A stretch of 64,000 nucleotides of DNA from NCBI GenBank assembly GCA_963921345.3, contig CAWUFE020000002.1:248001-312000 (forward strand), in the 5' to 3' direction. The notes beneath the pieces were generated by a model. The model ran no database searches and was not told the DNA's origin. It saw only the letters and a program-made list of their open reading frames with translations. Below are positions 17,858-26,975 of the stretch, piece by piece. The DNA is from Hoeflea_A sp963921345 (GTDB lineage: Bacteria; Pseudomonadota; Alphaproteobacteria; Rhizobiales; Rhizobiaceae). Positions within the stretch are counted from its first letter, which is position 1; each line of letters starts with the position of its first letter. Made by a program: the position numbers and the translations under genes.

Positions 17858-18625
17858 ATGGACAGTCCGGTTGGCGACTGGATCAATTCGAGAGCACTTG
17901 GCGATGTCACGGAAATCTGCGTGATGTCCCCCATCCGGCTCGGACGGGTGCCGGGAGAGCGTCGCACTTTCGAGGAAAGACTGCGGTTCAAGATCGACCG
18001 CCTGATGCAGCGGGCCGAACAGGGCAAACCCAACGTTCTCAACAGGATCTTCACGATTCACTTCGCCCGAATGCTGGTGATCCGACCGGACCAGTATCTG
18101 ACGTTTTCCGGATCGCCGGGCTTCCCGGAACCGTCCAAGCCCGGCAATGGGCCACGTCCCCGTTTCGACCCGTATCTGGAAGACGGCGCATCCACCGGCA
18201 AGGGACCCCAATACCGGTCCTGGCTGTTCACGGAGGTCATCTTCGACGGCGATATCAAAGTCTACTTTCGCGACATTGCGGAAATGATCGCCGGAGAGTT
18301 CGACGAGGTCTTCGAAAATTGCGAGGAATTTCCCGGCACCGGCGATTTCGGCAAATTCTGGAACTGGATCCGAAAATACCAGATCCGCAACGATCTCTTT
18401 CTGTCCGCCTACCCCAACCTATCCGTCGCCAGAATCAAGCAGCTGGAGGATTTCAAGAATCGATTCGACGCCTTCGTCTCCAGGGTGCGTTCTCCGACCG
18501 GCGAGCGAGCCGAATCCATGGATGAACTGTTCGACGAGTTTCTCCGGGAAAGCCAGCAATACGGCTACGGATTCCCGGCACAGGGCGGAGTGTACCAGCC
18601 CAGACCGATCAAGGCGGAGGGATGA
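17858..18625 (+). CDS. Protein of unknown function coupled to the DyP-P450 fusion
   Basis: A 255-aa soluble protein with no signal peptide or membrane segment. The ATG at 17858 has a strong GGGGAGGA ribosome site; the frame is open upstream but lacks coding character. The N-terminal part contains VPGERRTFEERL and TIHFARMLVIRPDQYL, followed by LFTEVIFDGDIKVYFRDI. The combination IHFAR...LLF-x-FDG resembles a ferredoxin-like module that I recall near or within large heme-peroxidase proteins; this is recollection, not a search result. Its stop codon lies in the ribosome site region of the fusion gene, so the two are translationally coupled and probably work together. Confidence 0.75.
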   Translation: MDSPVGDWINSRALGDVTEICVMSPIRLGRVPGERRTFEERLRFKIDRLMQRAEQGKPNVLNRIFTIHFARMLVIRPDQYLTFSGSPGFPEPSKPGNGPRPRFDPYLEDGASTGKGPQYRSWLFTEVIFDGDIKVYFRDIAEMIAGEFDEVFENCEEFPGTGDFGKFWNWIRKYQIRNDLFLSAYPNLSVARIKQLEDFKNRFDAFVSRVRSPTGERAESMDELFDEFLRESQQYGYGFPAQGGVYQPRPIKAEG

Positions 18626-18627
18626 CC

Positions 18628-21600
18628 ATGACCGAGAAGGATCCGATCGTCGCGGCTGCGGGAAACGAGGCTTCGCTGGAAACCGCACAAGCCAATCTGG
18701 TTCGGGTCGCAAAATACGGCGACAGGAAAACCCGGGATTGGTCGCTCTACGTGTTCTTCAGGGTTCTCAAGGCGTCCGAGGTTCAGGCGGCACAGGCTCT
18801 GCTTGCACAGGTGCTCGAAGCCCAGGCAAAGGGCGCTGCCCAGGATCCGCGGGCTGCTGCCGAAGCGCTCCACTTGTTTGAAACCACATCGATCCCGGAC
18901 GCTCTGGACAATGATGGTGAGACGGAATCGCCGGAACAACCCTGCGACAACGACCCCTCCTACGATCCGAAGAAACCCGCCGTCGCATTTTTCAAGTGGT
19001 TGGCGATGATATCCGGAGCCGATGGCAACCAGTCGACCACATCCTCCGAGGCCAATGCGCTGCACGCTTTGCCGGAGTTTCAGAAAGCCTCCGGGCAATC
19101 GGTTTCCGATCCTGCGGCGCTGATCGCTTCCCTGGACAAGGTGCTCAAGCAGAAGAACGGCGTAGACAAACTGCTGCATCAGGTGCTCATGCTGATCTTG
19201 AGCCATCTCGACGCGCCGGAACGGCTCGCGCTGATCATCGATCAGCTGGCTGAGATCGGCGCCCGCGTGGCCGGCAACCCCATGGCGGCGGTGGTCCTGT
19301 TCGGAAAGCTCTCCGAACTGTTCCAGCGTCTGTTCGCCAATCCCGCTGCGGCCGCAGCCTTCATCACGAAACTCGGAGCAAGCCCCGCCGAAATCGGCGG
19401 CAAAGTCGTTGCCGGCGGTCTTCCCGCAGTCTGCCTTTACGAGCTGTTGCGCCAATCGGCCGCGCTGACCAACGGCAAACCGGGAAAACAGGCGACAAAG
19501 AATGCCCCGACGACGGGTGCTGCGCTGCGCGACGAGGGCCAACAGGCGCAATTGCAGGCCACCTCATACGGGCCCGGCCAGAGCTCTGGCGAAAAGGCCG
19601 GACGGACCGATGCAGTCGTCGATGCCCTGCCGATCAATCTCGCCTTCACCCACACGGGATTGCAGGCGCTGCAGTTGGACGAGACGACTCTGAAGTCCTT
19701 TCCCGACGTGTTCAAGGAAGGCATGGCGGCCCGCGCGGACCGACTGGGCGACACAGGGGCGAGTGCACCGGAAAACTGGGAGGGAGAGCTCGGGTCGCGC
19801 AGCGTTCACGGCTACTTCTCCGGCGGATTTCAAGCCGAGGACAAAGAGAACCGGGTCCCGGAAAAATACTGGCGCCGTCTGCGCGACGACGTCAGGGCCT
19901 TCAACGGCCGCAGCGGCAGCCGCGGCAAATTCCTGCGTCGAATTCTCGGCATTCTGTTCCGCCTCTTCGGCATGGAAATTCTCCACATCGAACTCGGACA
20001 GACGCCTTACCGGGCGGACGGCCCGCACGTCGACCTACGTCTCGAACATTTCGGCTTTCGCGACGGCATCAGCCAGCCCTTCATCGACATGAACCTGGGC
20101 AAGCCGCCTGCGGGCGGCGGCAGGGTGCGGCGGGACCGGACCTGGGATCCGGTCGCCAAGGGCGAGATCTTTCTCGGCCACCCCGACGAGGACGGCAACG
20201 TTCACATGCAGCCGTTCAACTGCGACCTGCGGCACAACGGAACGTTTCTGGTGTTTCGCAAACTGCAGCAGGATGTTGTCGGATTCCGCGAGTTCCTGAA
20301 GCAGCAGCGGCCCGACGACGAACTGGCCCAGAAGAGACTGGCGGCCGAGTTCATGGGGCGCTGGCAGAACGGAACGCCACTTTCCGTTTCGCCTCATACG
20401 CCGCTCAAGCTGACTGACGACAACGACCCGCGCCTCAACGATTTCCGGTTCCTGAAAGACGACCCGGACGGCCGCAAATGTCCCCTGGGATCTCATGTTC
20501 GGCGGACGAATCCGCGCGACATCGGCGGTCCCGACAGCGTCAAACGGCATCGCATCCTGCGCCGTTCCATGGCCTATGGCGGTCCGCTGCTCGAGGAAGG
20601 ATCTCTGGGCGACGGCGAGGAGAAGGGTCTGCTGTTTATCGCTGCCAACGCGCGCATCGACCTCCAGTTCGAGGTGGTTCAGGGCAATTGGATCAACAAA
20701 GGCGAGTTCCTCGGCCAGGCCGGTCTGGGCCGTTGCCCGGTGACAGGTGCGAATGATGGTGGCATCGCCGATTCCTTTCTCGAAAGCGGCGCGGCAGCAC
20801 CGGTGACGCGACTGCCGCGGTTTGTCACCACGCGCGGCGGGGACTACTTCTTTATGCCCAGCGTTCGGGCGATTCACGCTCTGGCGGGCGGTTGCAAGTT
20901 TCCGCCCGATGAGAAGGAAGCGGCGAGGACGGGCGACAGTGTCGGCGGCCGGCCGACGCCGGAATTGTTCGAACGGTCGCGCATTGGCCGCTACATGATG
21001 CAGTTCATGCATCGCAAAAAGCGATCGATTACGGTCGATCTGCCGGCGATGCCAAGCGACGGCAACTATCACGAGGACGAACTGACGGGGCACAGCTTCC
21101 TTTTCCTCGGCCGGCATGCGGACGTCTGCCGGGTTCTGAAGGACAATGCGAGCAACGATTGCGACGATTTTCTGTATTCGGTTCCCCATTATCGACAGGC
21201 CTCGAAACGAACCAGCCATGGTCCCGACCTGCTCATCGGCACCGAAAACGGTCCGGTGACCGGAGAGACCCGTCAAAGACTGCGGACCATCCTCGCGCAG
21301 GCCTGGTCGCTGCTGCCGGGGCCGCAATCCCGCCTCGCGACTATCGTCGAGGAAAGTCTCGAGGGCGCCCTGCAACGCACAAGCGGGTCCGGACGCATCG
21401 ATCTTGTACAGGACTTGGCCGTGGAGGCGGCCTACCGGGTTTCCACCGAGATATTCGGGATTCCCGGGCCGGACTGGCTGACCGAAATCGCGGTGGCTTC
21501 GCAATTCGACAAACAGCATCTGGGTCAGCTCGAGCCCGACTGGCTCGGGACGCTAGATCTGGACCCGCCGGAAAATCCGGCGCTGACCACGCTTTACCTG

Positions 21601-22434
21601 TGGTCGATGCTGTTTCTCATCGACCTTGCCAACCTGCCGTTGTTCGACGACGCCAAGTCGATCGCCAGGACCTCGGGCTCGGAGTTCACCACCCATCTTG
21701 ACGCGCTGATCGACAAGGCGCATCGCCACAGACCGGATACGGTCGAGACGCTTCTCGACGCCTGCGTCAAGATCGAACCGAAGATGCGAGACCAATTCGG
21801 TTACGGCTCCGAGGAATACTATCAGGACGTAACGGCCCTGCTTCTGGAACTAAGTGGCACCGTCATGTCCGTCGTCCCGTCGGTGTGGGGCGGAATGGTC
21901 AACGCGATGCTCGACAACCGCATCGATCTCACAACGCTGGTACCGATCCTCAAGTTGCGCAGTCAGCCCAACGTTCACCCGACGGGTATCGAACGCCTGA
22001 TTTACGAGATGGACCGGCTCTTCCCCTTCTTTTCGATCCTCATGCGGCACAGCGAGAAGGATCACGATATCGACGACAAGTTACACATACCCGCAAGCCG
22101 ATGGATCGCGGCACTGGTGCGTGCCGCAAACCTGGACTGCGAGGCCTTCCCGCAACCGAAAAAGTTCTCCCTGGCACCCCTCCTCCCGGGTCCGGAACGG
22201 GACATCGGAAACTACCTGTTGTTCGGCGGGCAAACCAGCGAACGCCACTGCTGGGGACGCGACAAGCTCGCTCTTTTCATGCTCAGCCAGCTGGTCGAGA
22301 AGACCAGCCGGCTCGAGGGGTTGAGGAAGCTGGCCGGTCCGGCCGGCGAACCGACGATGAAAGCCAGGTTTGTCGTCAACCTCAGGGCGCGCTACTCGGG
22401 TGTGACGCCCAAACCGGATAAAAAGGGCCCCTAA
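18628..22434 (+). CDS. DyP-type peroxidase - cytochrome P450 fusion
   Basis: A 1268-aa protein. Residues 1 to about 325 are mostly helical, Ala-rich and unassigned. About 330-750 is a DyP heme peroxidase: GFRDGISQPF near 476 (distal Asp), GSHVRRTNPRD near 622 (proximal His) and RHRILRRSMAYG near 640 (distal Arg). About 795-1268 is a P450: an ExxR (YEMDR, near 1125) and a heme-thiolate loop FGGQTSERHCWG with Cys near 1207. Both heme sites look intact. The ATG at 18628 has better ribosome-site spacing than one at 18622. No redox partner gene is next to it, so the P450 may work on hydroperoxides, like peroxidase-P450 oxylipin enzymes of fungi, though the substrate is unknown. Confidence 0.9.
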   Translation: MTEKDPIVAAAGNEASLETAQANLVRVAKYGDRKTRDWSLYVFFRVLKASEVQAAQALLAQVLEAQAKGAAQDPRAAAEALHLFETTSIPDALDNDGETESPEQPCDNDPSYDPKKPAVAFFKWLAMISGADGNQSTTSSEANALHALPEFQKASGQSVSDPAALIASLDKVLKQKNGVDKLLHQVLMLILSHLDAPERLALIIDQLAEIGARVAGNPMAAVVLFGKLSELFQRLFANPAAAAAFITKLGASPAEIGGKVVAGGLPAVCLYELLRQSAALTNGKPGKQATKNAPTTGAALRDEGQQAQLQATSYGPGQSSGEKAGRTDAVVDALPINLAFTHTGLQALQLDETTLKSFPDVFKEGMAARADRLGDTGASAPENWEGELGSRSVHGYFSGGFQAEDKENRVPEKYWRRLRDDVRAFNGRSGSRGKFLRRILGILFRLFGMEILHIELGQTPYRADGPHVDLRLEHFGFRDGISQPFIDMNLGKPPAGGGRVRRDRTWDPVAKGEIFLGHPDEDGNVHMQPFNCDLRHNGTFLVFRKLQQDVVGFREFLKQQRPDDELAQKRLAAEFMGRWQNGTPLSVSPHTPLKLTDDNDPRLNDFRFLKDDPDGRKCPLGSHVRRTNPRDIGGPDSVKRHRILRRSMAYGGPLLEEGSLGDGEEKGLLFIAANARIDLQFEVVQGNWINKGEFLGQAGLGRCPVTGANDGGIADSFLESGAAAPVTRLPRFVTTRGGDYFFMPSVRAIHALAGGCKFPPDEKEAARTGDSVGGRPTPELFERSRIGRYMMQFMHRKKRSITVDLPAMPSDGNYHEDELTGHSFLFLGRHADVCRVLKDNASNDCDDFLYSVPHYRQASKRTSHGPDLLIGTENGPVTGETRQRLRTILAQAWSLLPGPQSRLATIVEESLEGALQRTSGSGRIDLVQDLAVEAAYRVSTEIFGIPGPDWLTEIAVASQFDKQHLGQLEPDWLGTLDLDPPENPALTTLYLWSMLFLIDLANLPLFDDAKSIARTSGSEFTTHLDALIDKAHRHRPDTVETLLDACVKIEPKMRDQFGYGSEEYYQDVTALLLELSGTVMSVVPSVWGGMVNAMLDNRIDLTTLVPILKLRSQPNVHPTGIERLIYEMDRLFPFFSILMRHSEKDHDIDDKLHIPASRWIAALVRAANLDCEAFPQPKKFSLAPLLPGPERDIGNYLLFGGQTSERHCWGRDKLALFMLSQLVEKTSRLEGLRKLAGPAGEPTMKARFVVNLRARYSGVTPKPDKKGP

Positions 22435-25319
22435 CCTGGCCTCCAGGCGACAAGACCGAACTCGGCGCAAAGCCGCGCCTGTTCGGAGACATCCCGCTGC
22501 GCAGCCATGCCTTCCGGCTCGATCATGGCGCGCAGCCCGAGGGCCTGCACGATCAAGGTGGGACTTTCGATCTCACGCGTCATCTTCACCACCCGGTCCA
22601 GTGTCGTAAGCGCGTCCTCCTGACGGCCAGCCCAAAAAAGGGCCTCCGCATATCCGATGTGGAAATGACAGACCTCCAGCCGGCCGGTCCGCTGCTCGTC
22701 GACACGCCGCAGCAGTTCTTCGACCATCGCCACTGCCTGTTCCGCCTGTCCGGTGCGAGCCAGAGCGGCCGCCATCCGCCCGGTTAGATGCGGGAGGATT
22801 GCATCGTAGCCCTCCCTCTGGCTGATATCCTTCGCCGCCATCAGCCGGTGGAGAGCCTCATCGGGACGATGCTGCATCAACAGGGCGCGTCCGAGCGACG
22901 TCAACGCCAGGACTTCGGCATAGCTGTCCGAGTGGGCCTTTGCCAGCGACAGCGCCGTTTCGGCGTGATTCAGCGCCTCGTCGTAGCGACCGACTTCCAG
23001 CAGGAACCATCCCATGAAAGCATGTGCGGTGGAACTCGGCATCCCCGTCGCGCCCAGCCGGGCATTGGCCAATTCGCCATCGAACATATCGCAAAGCTGT
23101 GCCTGCAACTGCAGCGCCTGATCCACATGCCCCATGCAGTGGTGTATGTTTGCGAGCGAAAGCTGCGCAGCGAAAACACACGGCAAAAGCTCGAGTTCTC
23201 TGGCCAACTCCAGAGCTTCCAGGCTGGCCGTCAGCCCTTCAGCAAATCGTCCGTCAAACCAGCAAACCGTGCTCTGATGACAGAGAGCGCCGCAGACTTT
23301 TTCGGGCTGCTGCCGATCGCGGGCAATTTCCAGAGCTCGCGGAATATGCCCCTTCATGCGCGAAAACTCACCGATCTGCAGGAGCGCGGCACAGGCCATC
23401 AGCACAAAATCGACATAGCGATCGTCCGCTGTCTCCCCGAGCCGTTCGATGCACTGCTCGGCGTGCTGGAAGATCAGAAGCAGCGATCCGGTTGCCGAGC
23501 TCCTGCGAGCCTGCAGCCCTGCCAGCCACAGATATTCCAGCGCATTTTCGTCGTCGCCCGCGCACTCGGCGTGAAACGCGATGCGCTCATAATGTTCGTC
23601 CAAATTGGCGTAGATCGACGAGATGGCGTCGATCGCGCGGCTGTGCAGGCCGCGTCTTCGCCCGCGCGGCACCGTCGTGGAACAGGCGTCGGCAATGATC
23701 GAATGGCGAAATCGTAGCCGGTCGAGCTGCCCTGGATAGACCAGGCCCAGTTTCTGCAATTCCCGGATCGGCTCGCGCAAGTCCTCCACCCGGCTGTCGA
23801 GGACTCGGGCAACCAGTGCGGTTTCTGTCTCTTCACCGAGAACGCTGGCTGCCTGAACCAGCGCCTTGGCCGGGTTGGACAGCTTGTTGATCCGGCCGTG
23901 GATCAAAGATTCAACCGATTGCGGCAGCTGGATATCCTGGTCCGGCTGGTCGGGATCCACCGAAAGGAGCATCTGCTCAAGCACGAAAGGCACGCCATCG
24001 GCCCGACGCAGGGCCTCCTCCACAAGCGAGTGATCCAGGGGAGCTTCCGGCGTCAGTTTTTCGGCCAGCACCGCCATGTCGGCAGGCGCGAGAGGTTTGA
24101 GGAACATCACATCCGGGCCGATCCGCCGCGCCTCGAACTCGGCCTCCGGCCTGCCGGTGATCAACAGGCCGATATCGCGACAGACGACAAGTTCGCCGAA
24201 GTGACGGAGGCACTCGACGCTCTCCGGGTCGATCAGATGCAGATCCTCGATCACCGTAAGGGCCGGCCCGTTGGCAACGAGTTGCGCATAGACCTCGACC
24301 AGCGTCCGCGCGATCCCCTTGCCCGACAGGCTCACGCTCTTACTTCGCCGGCCGCCGTCCTGGGGAACCAGGATGGAGCCGAGCTTGCTCACGGTCTCTT
24401 CCGATATGCCGGCGGCGCTCAGATCTCCCGCCGTCAGCGCGGCGCCTCTGCCCTCTCCCTGGTAAAGTGCGGAAAGCACCAGGGCTTTCATCGCCGCGAA
24501 CGGCGTAGTCGATTTGCGCGTATCGCCACGGAAGATGTGGACGTTCCGGGCGCGCTCCGGCCAACCGTCGACGACGGCGGCGGCCAAACGGCTTTTGCCG
24601 ATTCCCGGCTCACCGATGACCGACATCACTCGCGCCGCTTCGTCGTCGCGACCCAGGGTATCTGCGATCATTCTCAACTCGCCGTCCCGTCCGACGATCG
24701 GAAACGGATAGGTGTCGACCGTATCGACCGCCGTCGGGCTCGGTGGGCGGCCGCGCAGTTCGAACACTGTCGTGTTGAAATTGGCCAGTGCGTCGACGTC
24801 ACGAACCGGTTCGACATCGAGTTCGCCGGAGCAGAGCTCGCGCGTGTTGGCGCTGATGAGAATGCCAGATGGCGGCGCCTGCTTCTGTAGCGCGGCCGCC
24901 ATGTGCACCGTCGCCCCGACGAGATCGAGATTGGAACCGACGCCCAGGCGAAGCTGCCTGAACCGGACCAGCCCGGAATGAATTCCGAGCCGAAAGAGCA
25001 CCTGTCGGTCGTCTTGTCCGTCGGGCGCCGCCAGCGGTATCTGCGGATGCTGGATTGCCCAAGCCGCCTCGCAGGCGCAATCGGCGTGGTTCTCGAGAGA
25101 ATTGGGCCATCCGAAAATGGCCAGGCCGCCATCGCCGTGGAAACTCGCCAGGATTCCGCCAGCCTCTTCGATCTTGCGGCTGACATAGGACATGACATTG
25201 TCCAGGAATGTCTCGGCATCGTCCGGATCAAGTCCGGAAATGTGCTCGGTCGAGCCAACGGTGTCGACCGCGAGGATCGTCACCAGGCTGTGTTCCGGAT
25301 CTGCGCCGCGCTTGTGCAT
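22431..25319 (-). CDS. Class III cyclase-like / AAA ATPase / TPR protein, cyclase domain probably inactive
   Basis: A 962-aa signalling protein. Residues about 10-190 form a class III nucleotide-cyclase homology domain with both metal Asp residues (Asp19 in AVDTVGST, Asp63 in FHGDGG). The VNxAAR motif that supplies the transition-state Asn and Arg reads VHMAAAL, with His140 and Ala144 instead, so cyclase activity is doubtful. Residues about 210-500 are an ATPase (Walker A GEPGIGKSRL, Walker B LTVIEDLHLID), and the C-terminal 450 residues are TPR-like helices. This layout is common in bacterial regulators. The ATG at 25319 follows GAGGGG. It converges on the P450 fusion with a 4-bp overlap. 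Confidence 0.9.
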   Translation of the reverse strand: MHKRGADPEHSLVTILAVDTVGSTEHISGLDPDDAETFLDNVMSYVSRKIEEAGGILASFHGDGGLAIFGWPNSLENHADCACEAAWAIQHPQIPLAAPDGQDDRQVLFRLGIHSGLVRFRQLRLGVGSNLDLVGATVHMAAALQKQAPPSGILISANTRELCSGELDVEPVRDVDALANFNTTVFELRGRPPSPTAVDTVDTYPFPIVGRDGELRMIADTLGRDDEAARVMSVIGEPGIGKSRLAAAVVDGWPERARNVHIFRGDTRKSTTPFAAMKALVLSALYQGEGRGAALTAGDLSAAGISEETVSKLGSILVPQDGGRRSKSVSLSGKGIARTLVEVYAQLVANGPALTVIEDLHLIDPESVECLRHFGELVVCRDIGLLITGRPEAEFEARRIGPDVMFLKPLAPADMAVLAEKLTPEAPLDHSLVEEALRRADGVPFVLEQMLLSVDPDQPDQDIQLPQSVESLIHGRINKLSNPAKALVQAASVLGEETETALVARVLDSRVEDLREPIRELQKLGLVYPGQLDRLRFRHSIIADACSTTVPRGRRRGLHSRAIDAISSIYANLDEHYERIAFHAECAGDDENALEYLWLAGLQARRSSATGSLLLIFQHAEQCIERLGETADDRYVDFVLMACAALLQIGEFSRMKGHIPRALEIARDRQQPEKVCGALCHQSTVCWFDGRFAEGLTASLEALELARELELLPCVFAAQLSLANIHHCMGHVDQALQLQAQLCDMFDGELANARLGATGMPSSTAHAFMGWFLLEVGRYDEALNHAETALSLAKAHSDSYAEVLALTSLGRALLMQHRPDEALHRLMAAKDISQREGYDAILPHLTGRMAAALARTGQAEQAVAMVEELLRRVDEQRTGRLEVCHFHIGYAEALFWAGRQEDALTTLDRVVKMTREIESPTLIVQALGLRAMIEPEGMAAQRDVSEQARLCAEFGLVAWRPG

Positions 25320-25607
25320 GTGTCGATCGCCCCTCGCGAGACCCCGGAAACGGCCTTGTCGCGCCGGCCAGGGCCAGTCGGCTTTCACGGTCGCATGTAC
25401 TCTGTCCGGCATCGATGCTGGGTCGAACCCCCTACCATTGCGACCCGGACACTGGTTTTATAGTCGGTTGTCCTTGCAACTTCCATTCGTCATGTCGCAA
25501 TATCCCATTGGACGAAACCACGCAAATTTTGGGGTCTTGGCAAACCGTTTCGGCCATGTCGCAAGCGGCGGCCGGGAACCCGACATGATTGGGCTCGCAG
25601 AGGGGCA
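25320..25607. promoter_or_regulatory. Divergent promoter region between cyclase-like and Crp-family genes
   Basis: No gene is seen in this 288-bp interval. It holds an inverted repeat of ATTGCGAC (25437-25444) and GTCGCAAT (25494-25501), and the ten-mer CATGTCGCAA occurs twice as a direct repeat (25491-25500 and 25555-25564). Such spaced copies suggest regulator binding, but the protein is not known. The Crp-family start at 25608 has an AGAGGGG ribosome site. Confidence 0.35.
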
Positions 25608-26294
25608 ATGGTGGACGACCCGACTAGAAACCTCACCGAATGGATCGACCTGTTTCGCGGCGTCGAGGGCTTGAGCGACCGCGCTCTCTCGGAAAAGTGC
25701 AACTTGCACCGGTTTCCGAAGAACAGCCCGATCTTGCACAAGGACGACCCGACATCCGATATTTTCTTCATTGTCGAGGGCGCCGTCACGGCACGCAGCT
25801 ATTCGGCGGAAGGCAAGGAGGTCAGCTACATCGACATCGACGAAGGCGGCCTGTTCGGCGAGTTCTCCGCCATCGATGGAAAACCGCGGTCGGCCTCGGT
25901 CGAAACGACCCAGGATGCGGTAATCGCCCGCATGACGTCAGCTCAGTTCCGATCGCTCATCGTGGAAAACCCGCACCTGGGATTGAGAATCGCCGAATTG
26001 CTGGTCTCCAAGGCCCGAAGCCTCACCCAGCGCGTGCACGAATTCGGCACGCTGTCGGTGCGCCAGCGCCTGGTCAACGAACTGCTGCGGCTTTGCGAAG
26101 GGGCAGACATCGTCGACGGTGGATGCATCATCGAACCGGCGCCGACGCACTACGAAATCGCCAGCCGTATCGCCACCCACCGGGAGGCCGTTTCACGCGA
26201 GTTGAACGCCCTGGTGGCGGCCGGCATCATCGAGGTCGGCCGCCAGAAGATCGTTGTCAGGGACATCGAGCGCCTGCGCAACCTGGCGATGTAG
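25608..26294 (+). CDS. Crp/Fnr-family transcriptional regulator
   Basis: A 228-aa regulator. The N-terminal cyclic-nucleotide-binding fold has the phosphate-binding-cassette-like GLFGEFSAIDGKPRSASVE with Gly-Glu and Arg-Ser in place, so it could bind a cyclic nucleotide; there are no Fnr-type cysteine clusters. The C-terminal winged HTH reads THYEIASRIATHREAVSRELNALVAAGII. It is divergent from the cyclase-like gene, a layout suggesting a signalling pair, and it is only 12 bp from the convergent cobO stop. A candidate target site lies at 17741-17756. Confidence 0.92.
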   Translation: MVDDPTRNLTEWIDLFRGVEGLSDRALSEKCNLHRFPKNSPILHKDDPTSDIFFIVEGAVTARSYSAEGKEVSYIDIDEGGLFGEFSAIDGKPRSASVETTQDAVIARMTSAQFRSLIVENPHLGLRIAELLVSKARSLTQRVHEFGTLSVRQRLVNELLRLCEGADIVDGGCIIEPAPTHYEIASRIATHREAVSRELNALVAAGIIEVGRQKIVVRDIERLRNLAM

Positions 26295-26306
26295 GGCCGG
26301 CCCGCT

Positions 26307-26945
26307 TTAAAACTCGATCCCGACCTGGGCCTTCACGCCCGAGCGGAAGGGGTGTTTCACCATCTCCATCTCGGTCACCAGATCGGCCAGGTCGATCAGC
26401 TCGTCCTTGGCGTTGCGGCCGGTGATGATGACGTGCTTCATTTCCGGTTTGGCCTTCAGCGTCTCGACGATCTCGTCGATCGGCAGATAGTCGTAGCGCA
26501 GCACGATGTTGAGCTCGTCACACAGCACCATGTCGTGTTCGTCGTCGAGGATCATGCGCTTGGCGGTTTCCCACGCCTGCCGCGCCGCCTCGATGTCGCG
26601 CTGGCGGTCCTGGGTTTCCCAAGTGAATCCTTCACCCATCGTCGCCAGGCTCACCTGATCGGGAAAGGCCTCCAGCACCTTGCGCTCGCCGGTTCCCCAC
26701 TTGCCCTTGACGAACTGCACCACACCGACCTTCATGCCGTTGCCGATGGCCCGGAAGACCATGCCGAAGGCAGCGGTCGATTTGCCTTTGCCCTTGCCGG
26801 TATGGACGATGACCAGCCCCTTCTCGATGGTCTTGGTGGCGATGATCTTGTCGCGGGCGGCCTTCTTCTTGCGCATCTTCTCCGCGTGACGCGCATTCAG
26901 TTCCTCTTCGCTGAGGTTTTTAAGCTTTTCCGATTTTTCAGCCAT
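26307..26945 (-). CDS. cobO: Cob(I)yrinic acid a,c-diamide adenosyltransferase (CobO/BtuR)
   Basis: A 212-aa ATP:corrinoid adenosyltransferase that adds the upper adenosyl ligand after cobalt reduction. The P-loop is HTGKGKGKSTAAFG, followed by VQFVKGKWGTGER and LCDELNIVLRYDYL, all typical of the CobA/CobO family. A basic, Lys-rich N-terminal extension of about 40 residues precedes the core. It is the last gene of the riboswitch-led operon, 30 bp after cobN. Confidence 0.96.
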   Translation of the reverse strand: MAEKSEKLKNLSEEELNARHAEKMRKKKAARDKIIATKTIEKGLVIVHTGKGKGKSTAAFGMVFRAIGNGMKVGVVQFVKGKWGTGERKVLEAFPDQVSLATMGEGFTWETQDRQRDIEAARQAWETAKRMILDDEHDMVLCDELNIVLRYDYLPIDEIVETLKAKPEMKHVIITGRNAKDELIDLADLVTEMEMVKHPFRSGVKAQVGIEF

Positions 26946-26975
26946 ATCGGGTTCCCGCTCCGGTCCGTTGAAAGG

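Noticed and set aside
25608..26294. An oxygen-sensing Fnr protein
   Set aside because: The N-terminal cysteine cluster of Fnr is absent; only one cysteine (CNLHRF) is near the start and the cyclic-nucleotide pocket pattern is better kept.
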